DNA from: Bacteroidales bacterium
Lineage (GTDB): Bacteria > Bacteroidota > Bacteroidia > Bacteroidales > BM520
Direction of reading: 5' to 3'
DNA length: 6,530 bases
NCBI GenBank assembly: GCA_028701815.1
Contig: JAQVPY010000127.1
Coordinates: 1-6,530, forward strand
Shown here: piece after piece, positions 1-6,530 of the stretch
Numbering within the stretch: the stretch's first letter is position 1
How the letters are laid out: each line of letters opens with the position of its first letter
Notes under the pieces: model-generated
Database searches by the model: none
What the model saw: only the letters and a program-made list of their open reading frames with translations
Told to the model about the DNA's origin: nothing
Translations under genes and position numbers: made by a program

Positions 1-194
1 CCTACAGCCACGGTAATTAATACCGATATTATTATTGCCAATAAATCATCTTTTCCGCTGAACAAAGTATAAAAACCGAAATCTCCCGGGCCGAATGCCA
101 AAGAAAAAGGCAGTGCTAATAACATCCGGAAGGATTCCAGAAGTAATAACAGGCCGATAACCTTCGATAAAAGCTGAAAATTTATACGGTTCAT
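1..194 (-). CDS. trkH: TrkH-family potassium uptake transporter, N-terminal part only
   Basis: The minus-strand frame opens with ATG at 194-192 and stays open for 64 codons to the window edge, so most of the protein is missing. It begins MNRINFQLLSKVIGLLLLLE and continues through a hydrophobic segment (about residues 9-36). A short polar loop with GPGDFGFY and SGKDD follows, then a second hydrophobic stretch from about residue 51. This order closely resembles the start of TrkH/TrkG/KtrB proteins, the membrane subunit that carries K+ inward together with a TrkA-type nucleotide-binding regulator. The ion-selectivity loops lie outside the window and cannot be checked. The gene is divergent from folB. 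A short open frame ends just before this ATG (TAAGATG), but the family match starts at this ATG. An unrelated membrane protein with a similar start is possible but less likely. Confidence 0.8.
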   Translation of the reverse strand, partial: MNRINFQLLSKVIGLLLLLESFRMLLALPFSLAFGPGDFGFYTLFSGKDDLLAIIISVLITVAV

Positions 195-218
195 CTTACG
201 ATATTTTTTTGGCAGCGG

Positions 219-226
219 CAAACATA
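219..226 (-). promoter_or_regulatory. Candidate -7 element for the trkH-like gene
   Basis: Read on the minus strand the bases are TATGTTTG, a full match to the Bacteroidota -7 consensus TAnnTTTG. A TTTC about 17 bases upstream (247-244) is an imperfect -33 match. The element ends 24 bases before the ATG, which would leave a short leader. Support is by consensus only. TAnnTTTG is short and AT-rich, so chance matches occur, but its position in a small divergent intergenic region favours it. Confidence 0.45.
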
Positions 227-244
227 CTCATTTTTTGGGAATTG

Positions 245-270
245 AAACGTTTTTTTTGCAAAAAACGTTT
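245..270. repeat. Perfect 11-bp inverted repeat between divergent genes
   Basis: The left arm AAACGTTTTTT (245-255) and right arm AAAAAACGTTT (260-270) are exact reverse complements around the 4-base loop TTGC. The repeat lies between the two candidate -7 elements and overlaps the places where both -33 elements would fall. It could be an operator for a dimeric regulator controlling both directions, or a hairpin in a transcript from either side. The arms are mostly A/T runs with a CG step, so part of the symmetry comes cheaply. No regulator gene is next to it. It does not look like an intrinsic terminator, because there is no GC-rich stem. Confidence 0.6.
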
Positions 271-277
271 ACCTTTG
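270..277 (+). promoter_or_regulatory. Candidate -7 element for folB and the downstream genes
   Basis: TACCTTTG matches the Bacteroidota -7 consensus TAnnTTTG exactly and starts on the last base of the inverted repeat. The best upstream -33-like TTG is at 242-244, which gives a spacing of 25, slightly longer than usual. Transcription would begin a few bases downstream, near 282-286. That would put the TTG at 282 at or before the transcript start and supports translation from the ATG at 309. If the three plus-strand genes are one unit, this is their only evident promoter. The call rests on consensus and position. Confidence 0.5.
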
Positions 278-308
278 CCAATTGTTATTTTTTAATAATT
301 GCCGTCTT

Positions 309-668
309 ATGCCAAGTGTTACAATCAAAATGACCGACATCCGCCTTTGGGGATATCATGGATGCCTCCCACAGGAACGAACAATAGGAGCACAGTATTC
401 TATTGACGTGGAGTTGTATTTCAACTCGAGTAAGGCTGAGAAAACCGACTGTCTCATCGACACCATTGATTATCCGGAAGTCTACGAGGTGATCAAAAAG
501 TCGTTTGCCTCCCCCGTGAATCTGATGGAACACCTATGCAGAAAAATCCTCGACGATTTACATTATAACTTTCCAAAATTAACTAATTCTACAATAACTA
601 TTCATAAATTAAATCCCCCTGTTTCCGGCGAAATAGGAGCAGTTTCATTTACCTTATCTCATAAATAA
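309..668 (+). CDS. folB: Dihydroneopterin aldolase (FolB)
   Basis: FolB converts 7,8-dihydroneopterin to 6-hydroxymethyl-7,8-dihydropterin and glycolaldehyde in cytoplasmic folate synthesis, usually as a homo-oligomer. From the ATG at 309 the protein is 119 residues, the normal family length. Conserved positions are all present: GYHG (15-18), Glu23 in PQER, Tyr55 in DTIDYP, Glu74 in the LMEH helix, and the catalytic Lys100 in the HKLNPP loop. The numbering agrees with well-studied homologues (Glu22, Tyr54, Lys100). The frame extends up to a TTG at 282, but that adds nine residues with no family counterpart and lies at the likely transcript start. A later ATG at 330 would remove the first beta strand. 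The stop lies 8 bases before the protease ATG, so the two are probably co-transcribed, although no functional link is apparent. The gene looks intact. Confidence 0.93.
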   Translation: MPSVTIKMTDIRLWGYHGCLPQERTIGAQYSIDVELYFNSSKAEKTDCLIDTIDYPEVYEVIKKSFASPVNLMEHLCRKILDDLHYNFPKLTNSTITIHKLNPPVSGEIGAVSFTLSHK

Positions 669-676
669 ACCCCCTT

Positions 677-3600
677 ATGAAAAAACTTTCATCCATTTTA
701 ATTTCTTGTTTCTTCTTTTCTCAAATTCTGTTAGCTCAAGATGTTACCGTCAGTTTCCCATTTCCCTCCGTTGTTACCAATGATGGTTATGTGGCCTTGC
801 ATTTCGACGGCTGCGTGAGCGTTTCCGAACCCGGCGAACCGCAAATCCCCTGTATGTTCTATAATTTACTGATAGCGCAAAACTCCGTTACCGATACCGT
901 CATCATTAAGGATATCGAGTATTACGACGAAGTTATCACAGGACGTTTGATGCCGGCACCTACACCTCAACCGATATCTCAAAGACACTCCGGCACACCT
1001 GCCACTGAAGAAAATGCTTCTATTTATTCATCATCTCTTTTCCCTGAGCAGCAAATAACTTATTCAAAAACGGCCTTTTTATGCGGCTATGGCATTACTC
1101 CATTCATAATAAATGCAGTAGAATACTACCCACAAGAAAATATTATAAAAGTAGTCAAAAATATTACCTTCTCCAATATCTCAAAAGCTTCCAAAACCGA
1201 ACTGAAAGTCAGAAAAGATCAAAGAACTATTAAAAGAATAAAAAATATTGCCAACGATTATTCTTTAATTGATACTTATTCCGTCTCCTCTCAGAAAAGT
1301 GAAGAGGAGGTAGACTTGTTGATCATTACAAATAACATCCTTGCATCAAGTTTTGAAAATTATGTAAACTATAAAGAACGTACGGGTTATTTCACCAAAG
1401 TAGTGTCTGTAGACGACATCGCTGAACAATATGACGGCGTTGACTTGCAAGATAAGATTAGAAATTGTATCAAAGACTATTATGAAAACAACAATCTGCA
1501 ATATGTGTTACTCGGTGGCGATGCCGATGGGGGAAATTCCGGTCAGTGTTATGTTCCATGTAGAGGACTCGCATGTACAGAAATTGATGAAAATGATATT
1601 CCCGCCGATTTGTATTACTCTAATCTTGACGGCACCTGGAACGATAATAACAATAACCTCTGGGGAGAACGCGAAGAAGTTGACCCCATTTCTGAAATTT
1701 CTGTTGGAAGAATATGCGCAAGTAACATCCAGGATGTTAACAACTCCATAGCAAAACTTATTAAATATCAGGAGTCTCCCGTCCTTGCCGACTTGGAAAA
1801 AGCTTTGATGGTAGGAGAACAACTCAACGACGACCCTGTTACCTGGGGCGGTACTTATAAAGACGAAATTGCCGACGGTGGCTCTTACACTTATATTTCT
1901 CAAGGCATCCCCGAAAATTTTACCGTCAGTACCCTTTACGATAGAAACGGCTTCTGGAATGGTAACCAGTTGAAAAATTTTTATTCCACCCAGGGAATTC
2001 ACCTGTTGAATCACCTGGGACACTCAAGCACTACATATAACATGAAGCTGTCTACCAGCGATTTGAATACAAACAACTTTACAAACGACGGAGTAACTCA
2101 TTCTTATTGTATCGGTTACACACAAGGCTGTTATGCAGGCTCCTTCGACAACAGGGAAACCTGGGCCGGATATTATTCAAGCGACTGCTTCGCAGAAGAA
2201 ATCAGCACCATGGAGACAGGCAATGTGGCTACTATCGCTAATTCAAGATACGGATGGTATGTCCCCGGAGGAACAACGTCATCATCACAATTTTATGACC
2301 GTATGTTCTACACGGGTTTTTTATATGAAGGCTGCACAAAAATCGGTGATGCCAACGGTTACTCAAAAGACACTTATCCCAATTGGTTCTCAAATAATTA
2401 TTACAGATGGACCGCTTATGAATTAAATCTCTTCGGAGACCCTACTATGGATATATGGACGGCACAACCTACGGTTATTGTAGCCGACTACAATACAACC
2501 ATCCCTATCAACACAACAGAATACATCGTTACCACCGACACTCCTTTTGCAAGGGTTTCCATCTCTAAAGACGGGGAATTGCTTTGTCGCGTTCTTTGTG
2601 ATGAGACGGGGAACGCCGTTTTACCCATTCCAAATGGATCGCTTATTCCGACAGCAAGCTACGAACTAAATATCATTGCCCATAATAAGTATCATTTCTC
2701 CGAGACGATCTCCGTACTCGACGCCAGCCTCCTTGACGTGATAGGTTATTCTTTCGACGACGCCACGGAAGGAAATAATGACGACATCATGAATTACGGC
2801 GAAATTATCAGCCTTACCGTAACTCTTAAAAATATCGGAACACTGACATTTGAAGCTGCAACTGCTTCCGTTTCCGTCGACAAAGAATGGGCTGCCGTTA
2901 TTAACCCCGTAATCACAGTAAACGATATTAATGCCGGCTCCGCACTTTTCCTCCCCACATGTAATATTCAAATCTCCCCTGAAGCGGAAATAGACGACTT
3001 AACAGTTACGTATACCATCGGCGAAGATTATTCGTTCTCTTTTACGACCCCTATAGCAGCCGCTATGCTTGAATTTGTAAAAGTCGGCTTTGGCTCTGAC
3101 GGAGAAATCGGAACCATTCAATCCGCCGAAGACGGTATTATGAAAGTGGCTGTTGCCAACAACGGAAACTATCCGGCAAAGAATATCTCTTTCGACATTG
3201 TACACCCCGACAAATTTATTGTCTTCGGCGAAGCCTCTTCTATATCTGAAATCGACGCTTCCTCCTATGGGTACTTTGAAATCCCCTACTCTATAGCCGA
3301 CAACTGCCCGGAGGTCTTTATTTCTCCCTCCGTCATATCATATAACGACGAGATGTCAAAAACAGGATCCTTCAATACTCCCGTTTTTGTAGGAAATACT
3401 CCTATCGCCTTAGTTGACTTGGCAAATATCGGATTTGTGCCCGTAAGTTCTCTGACCAGTGTGTTCTCCTTTATGGATATACCTATTACCCGTGTAACCA
3501 CCATATCTCAAGATATCTTCGACTTTGATAAATACCCGTTTATCTTTATGTCGCTTAACAATGAATCTTTCGCCTATACTCTTACCAACAGCAATATAGA

Positions 3601-4498
3601 GATAATTGAAAATTATTTGAATAACCATGGCGTCCTTTACATAGAAGGTAATGTTTTATGGAATTCCCCTGTTATGAACGATCTTTTCGGCCTTGATACC
3701 ATAGCCAATAAATACTCAAGTTTTACTAAGATAAACGGAGTCGCAGGAACATTCACCGAAGGAATGCTTTTTTCTGCAGGAACTTTTATAGACATGGCAC
3801 TATATCCAAACTCGGCTACTCCGGTTTTACAAAGAGCCAACGACTCAATATGTATAACCTCTGTTTTCACCGCCCCTCAAGATGAAGAATGGAATAAAAC
3901 TGAATATTCGGCTATAGCCTCCACAAGCTATTATCTCAACATCGTAAGAGACCCTGCTGCCACTTCCCTGCTCAGGAGTTATATCAACTATACCGATGCG
4001 TGCAAATGGACAAAAGGAATTATCTCCCTGGGTGAAGATCACGCTATCTGCAAAAACGAAAGCCTTGTTCTCAATGCGGGAGAAAACTACGTGAGATTTT
4101 TCTGGAACGGGGAAGAAGGTGAAAAAACTTATAATTTTAAAGCCTCCGATTATCTTCCGGGTGATGCCGTAACAATAACCGTGCTCGCCATTGACGACGC
4201 AGGCTATTTTTCAGAGGGAAAAATAACTATTACCATTAACGACTGCGATGGCATCGATGAATATGATAAAGAGACCGTTAAAGTCTACCCTAACCCCGTT
4301 TCCGATGTTTTCTTCTATGAAAACGCTGCTGAAAACTCGCACATTCTCATCTATGATAATGCCGGTAACATAGTCCTTTCTCAACAGAATGCCCCTGCTT
4401 GCGGTAAGGTGATGATTCACTCTCTCAAAAAAGGTGTTTATTTCGTTAAATTTTATTCAAACAACTTTTCTTCTATAATAAAAATTGTTGTTATTTAG
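677..4498 (+). CDS. Secreted gingipain-like cysteine protease (peptidase C25) with T9SS type A sorting domain
   Basis: This 1273-residue protein has a signal peptide (1-20, likely cut LLA|Q) and an N-terminal pro-region (about 22-205) with a basic stretch at 170-189. The C25 catalytic domain spans about 212-595. It shows VLLGGDAD (277-284), DLYY (311-314), VGRI (343-346), NHLGHSS with the likely catalytic His449, QGCYAGSFD with the likely nucleophile Cys485, and LFGDPT (585-590). After it come an Ig-like domain (597-682), two similar beta modules (684-796 and 797-906), an alpha/beta domain resembling class I glutamine amidotransferase folds (907-1106), and a PKD-like domain bounded by Cys1125 and Cys1190. 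A type A sorting domain follows (KVYPNP at 1202-1207, GVY at 1253-1255). The inferred route is Sec export, T9SS passage through the outer membrane, loss of the sorting domain, then surface anchoring or release. It differs from the sortase PorU, which has different surroundings at the catalytic His. Substrate specificity cannot be read from sequence. The frame is intact. Confidence 0.9.
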   Translation: MKKLSSILISCFFFSQILLAQDVTVSFPFPSVVTNDGYVALHFDGCVSVSEPGEPQIPCMFYNLLIAQNSVTDTVIIKDIEYYDEVITGRLMPAPTPQPISQRHSGTPATEENASIYSSSLFPEQQITYSKTAFLCGYGITPFIINAVEYYPQENIIKVVKNITFSNISKASKTELKVRKDQRTIKRIKNIANDYSLIDTYSVSSQKSEEEVDLLIITNNILASSFENYVNYKERTGYFTKVVSVDDIAEQYDGVDLQDKIRNCIKDYYENNNLQYVLLGGDADGGNSGQCYVPCRGLACTEIDENDIPADLYYSNLDGTWNDNNNNLWGEREEVDPISEISVGRICASNIQDVNNSIAKLIKYQESPVLADLEKALMVGEQLNDDPVTWGGTYKDEIADGGSYTYISQGIPENFTVSTLYDRNGFWNGNQLKNFYSTQGIHLLNHLGHSSTTYNMKLSTSDLNTNNFTNDGVTHSYCIGYTQGCYAGSFDNRETWAGYYSSDCFAEEISTMETGNVATIANSRYGWYVPGGTTSSSQFYDRMFYTGFLYEGCTKIGDANGYSKDTYPNWFSNNYYRWTAYELNLFGDPTMDIWTAQPTVIVADYNTTIPINTTEYIVTTDTPFARVSISKDGELLCRVLCDETGNAVLPIPNGSLIPTASYELNIIAHNKYHFSETISVLDASLLDVIGYSFDDATEGNNDDIMNYGEIISLTVTLKNIGTLTFEAATASVSVDKEWAAVINPVITVNDINAGSALFLPTCNIQISPEAEIDDLTVTYTIGEDYSFSFTTPIAAAMLEFVKVGFGSDGEIGTIQSAEDGIMKVAVANNGNYPAKNISFDIVHPDKFIVFGEASSISEIDASSYGYFEIPYSIADNCPEVFISPSVISYNDEMSKTGSFNTPVFVGNTPIALVDLANIGFVPVSSLTSVFSFMDIPITRVTTISQDIFDFDKYPFIFMSLNNESFAYTLTNSNIEIIENYLNNHGVLYIEGNVLWNSPVMNDLFGLDTIANKYSSFTKINGVAGTFTEGMLFSAGTFIDMALYPNSATPVLQRANDSICITSVFTAPQDEEWNKTEYSAIASTSYYLNIVRDPAATSLLRSYINYTDACKWTKGIISLGEDHAICKNESLVLNAGENYVRFFWNGEEGEKTYNFKASDYLPGDAVTITVLAIDDAGYFSEGKITITINDCDGIDEYDKETVKVYPNPVSDVFFYENAAENSHILIYDNAGNIVLSQQNAPACGKVMIHSLKKGVYFVKFYSNNFSSIIKIVVI
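4280..4495 (+). other. T9SS type A C-terminal sorting domain of the C25 protease
   Basis: Residues 1202-1273 have the usual layout of this signal: KVYPNPVSD at the start, a middle strand around ILIYDNAGNIV, then LKKGVYFVKF and a final strand ending IIKIVVI at the C-terminus. The domain directs proteins across the outer membrane through T9SS and is normally removed by PorU. It follows directly on a short acidic linker (GIDEYDKE), a likely exposed cleavage region. The presence of porZ downstream shows that the host has T9SS parts. Confidence 0.9.
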
Positions 4499-4520
4499 TT
4501 ATTTAATAAAGTCTCTTTAT

Positions 4521-6530
4521 ATGAAACGATCATATTTTACCATGCGGTTGTTTATTACCGGTATGTTTATTGTTTTCACTCTTCTTTCACCAAAAGATAT
4601 TTTGGGACAGAACGACTTCCAAATAGGTGACTGGCGCAGCCACTTCCCCTATACAACGTTGAATTCAGTAACTACCGATAATAACGGAACTATTTATGCT
4701 TCTTCCGAATTCAGCATGTTCTCATATAATATAGAGACGGGACTAATAGATATTAAGTCAAAAATCGCCGGACTTTCGGATATTGGAATCAGATGCATCA
4801 AATACAACACAAAATACAATCTCCTGTTTATTGCTTATGACAACTCAAATATTGACATCATAAAAGACGGCAACACAATAAATATGTCGGATATATACCG
4901 CAGCAACATTATGGGTAACAAAACTATAAACAACATCTATTTTTTAGATAAATACGCCTATTTAAGTTGCGGGTTCGGTATTGTGGTTATTGATCTTGAA
5001 AATATTGTCGTTGCCGACACTTATTTTATCGGAGATAACGGGCAGTATGTTAATGTCACGGACCTTACTTACTGGGAAGACAAAGACATGATTTTTGCAG
5101 CCACCGACAATGGGATCTTCTATGCGGCCGACGCTTCTACTGCTAATCTTTTGTATTTCGGCAACTGGACACAACTTACAGATCTGCCTACTACTTCTGC
5201 CAACTGTAATTTTATTGAATTGTTTAATAACCGTCTGATTGTTAACATAACTACCGAAGACAGCGACAGCGACACCCTTTTAGTTTACAGCAGTGATTTC
5301 CAATGGAGCTATTTTTCTGAAGAACAAAGTGTTAAGAAAGTTAATTCCATTGAAGCATACAGTGACGCCCTCGTAATAGCCTTTACTGTTACTTCCAACG
5401 TTTATGACAAAGATTTAAATCTCACGCTGCAATCATGGCAATATATCAACGGCGACTACCCAATGCCGGCACAAACCATCAGGGATAACAACGGCCTCTT
5501 CTGGTCTGCCGATAAGAGAAAGGGATTAGTTTCTTTTACAAACGGCTGGACAGGAACATATCACACGCCGACAGGACCACAAGTAGCCAAAGCGTTTAAG
5601 ATAGCGGCCTACAACAAATCCGTCTACCTCCTTGCCGGCGGTTTTAATGCTTCATGGTCTCCTTTATATACAGCTGCGAGATACAGTGTTTTCACTAACG
5701 ACGAATGGTCTACCGTTTCCGGTAACACGCTTTCAGGCTTATCAAGTTATTGGGATATTGTCGACATAGCTTTCGACCCGAGAAATGCCAACCATTATTT
5801 TATTGCCACATACGGTTCAGGTCTTATTGAGGTATTGAACAATAATATAGTAAACATCTATAATGGGACCAACAGTCCCCTCTTGCCCCCCTCAAGTTTG
5901 AGTGAAAATAATGTCAGAGTGGGCGGACTTGCTTATGACGACAACAACAACCTATGGATAACAACGTCATTAAACAGCCAGTGTTTATGCGTTTTGCTCG
6001 CAGACGGCACTTGGGGAGATGTATCCCTGCCTTCGTCTTTTTCCGGAATAGAAGTATCTGATATCACCATCGACTCTTACGGTCAGAAATGGCTAAGATC
6101 CCGTAATGCCGCATCAATATATGTCGTCAACGACAACGAGACCCCGGGCTATGGCGGCGACGACATGGCTAAGGTGCTGACTTATGCAACAGGTAATGGA
6201 GCCATTCCGGGACAAACCGTTTATGACATCGCTGCCGACAGAGACGGCGAAGTATGGATTGGAACCGACCAGGGTATAGCTGTGTTTTATTATCCCAACA
6301 GAATTTTCACCGGCGAAGACTTTGACGCAAGTCGGATTCTTGTACAATCGGAAGACGGCGACGTAAGACCTCTGTTAGAAAGCGAAAGTGTTACCGACAT
6401 CTGTGTAGATTACGGAAATAAAAAATGGATTGGCACATCCACTTCCGGCATATATTATGTCAGCGAAGACGGCACCGAAGAAATAGCTCATTATACGGAG
6501 GATAACTCTCCCCTGTTCTCAAATGAAATT
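4521..6530 (+). CDS. porZ: Type IX secretion system component PorZ, C-terminus cut by the window
   Basis: The frame opens with ATG 22 bases after the protease stop and runs 670 codons without a stop to the last base. Residues 1-29 form a signal sequence with a hydrophobic core at about 10-22 and a likely cut at ILG|Q. The mature start QIGDWRSHFPY (34-44) and GLSDIG (84-89) are hallmarks of the PorZ N-terminus. Propeller-blade repeats follow, with tryptophan-centred motifs such as NLWIT (Trp479), VWIGT (Trp579) and KWIGT (Trp636). PorZ proteins have two beta-propellers and a C-terminal domain, about 780 residues in all, so roughly 100 residues are missing here, including the C-terminal domain. 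In Porphyromonas gingivalis PorZ sits on the cell surface, works with PorU, and binds anionic lipopolysaccharide used to anchor cargo. A regulator with the same propeller repeats is an alternative, but the N-terminus argues strongly for PorZ. Confidence 0.9.
   Translation, partial: MKRSYFTMRLFITGMFIVFTLLSPKDILGQNDFQIGDWRSHFPYTTLNSVTTDNNGTIYASSEFSMFSYNIETGLIDIKSKIAGLSDIGIRCIKYNTKYNLLFIAYDNSNIDIIKDGNTINMSDIYRSNIMGNKTINNIYFLDKYAYLSCGFGIVVIDLENIVVADTYFIGDNGQYVNVTDLTYWEDKDMIFAATDNGIFYAADASTANLLYFGNWTQLTDLPTTSANCNFIELFNNRLIVNITTEDSDSDTLLVYSSDFQWSYFSEEQSVKKVNSIEAYSDALVIAFTVTSNVYDKDLNLTLQSWQYINGDYPMPAQTIRDNNGLFWSADKRKGLVSFTNGWTGTYHTPTGPQVAKAFKIAAYNKSVYLLAGGFNASWSPLYTAARYSVFTNDEWSTVSGNTLSGLSSYWDIVDIAFDPRNANHYFIATYGSGLIEVLNNNIVNIYNGTNSPLLPPSSLSENNVRVGGLAYDDNNNLWITTSLNSQCLCVLLADGTWGDVSLPSSFSGIEVSDITIDSYGQKWLRSRNAASIYVVNDNETPGYGGDDMAKVLTYATGNGAIPGQTVYDIAADRDGEVWIGTDQGIAVFYYPNRIFTGEDFDASRILVQSEDGDVRPLLESESVTDICVDYGNKKWIGTSTSGIYYVSEDGTEEIAHYTEDNSPLFSNEI

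Noticed and set aside
195..230. Short minus-strand open frame MSMFAAAKKIS ending one base before the trkH ATG
   Set aside because: It is only 11-13 codons, overlaps the candidate -7 element, and has no recognisable content, so it would largely not be transcribed.
285..297. Small AT hairpin TTATT-TTTT-AATAA in the folB leader
   Set aside because: The five-pair A/U stem is too weak and too likely by chance in an AT-rich leader to call a regulatory element.
282..308. TTG-initiated nine-residue extension of FolB
   Set aside because: The extension (MLFFNNCRL) has no counterpart in the family and overlaps the expected transcript start. The ATG at 309 gives normal length and active-site numbering.
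1508..2023. 171-residue open frame on the minus strand inside the protease gene
   Set aside because: It lies antisense to the conserved catalytic domain, has no recognisable motif, and its composition is what reversed codons of the real gene would give.
2666..4420. Several minus-strand open frames of 65-101 residues antisense to the protease C-terminal half
   Set aside because: The plus-strand frame is continuous with recognisable domains throughout. These are shadows with no family resemblance.
677..4498. Identification of the C25 protein as the sortase PorU because it neighbours porZ
   Set aside because: The catalytic motifs (NHLGHSS, QGCYAGSFD) are of the secreted gingipain-like type, and the protein carries PKD-like and amidotransferase-like modules before its sorting signal, as cargo does.
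4499..4520. Possible terminator or promoter between the protease and porZ
   Set aside because: The 22 bases are AT-rich with no stem-loop plus T-run and no TAnnTTTG element.

Overview
The window looks like a chromosomal segment of a Bacteroidota bacterium, probably of the Bacteroidales/Marinilabiliales type. The evidence is type IX secretion system (T9SS) proteins, candidate promoters of the Bacteroidota TAnnTTTG type, AT-rich gene leaders without clear Shine-Dalgarno sequences, and a moderately AT-rich composition.

Layout: the first 194 bases are the N-terminus of a TrkH-family potassium transporter on the minus strand, cut by the window edge. A divergent intergenic region (195-308) follows. 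It holds one candidate -7 element facing each way and a perfect 11-bp inverted repeat between them. On the plus strand lie folB (dihydroneopterin aldolase), a 1273-residue secreted gingipain-family (C25) cysteine protease with a T9SS type A sorting domain, and the first 670 codons of porZ, an outer-membrane component of T9SS, which runs off the right edge. The gaps between the three plus-strand genes are 8 and 22 bases, with no visible terminator, so they probably form one transcription unit. Coding density is very high and no gene-free stretch exceeds 300 bases.

How the genes fit together: in organisms studied, PorZ works with the sortase PorU in the surface attachment complex that receives T9SS cargo. 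The protease next to it has a signal peptide, pro-domain, catalytic domain, surface modules and type A sorting domain, so it should be a substrate of that machinery. FolB belongs to folate synthesis and seems to be a housekeeping passenger at the head of the unit. I see no RNA gene, CRISPR array, insertion sequence, phage gene or defence system. The least described parts are the multidomain C-terminal half of the protease, the pairing of a cargo protease with porZ, and the inverted repeat between the divergent genes.
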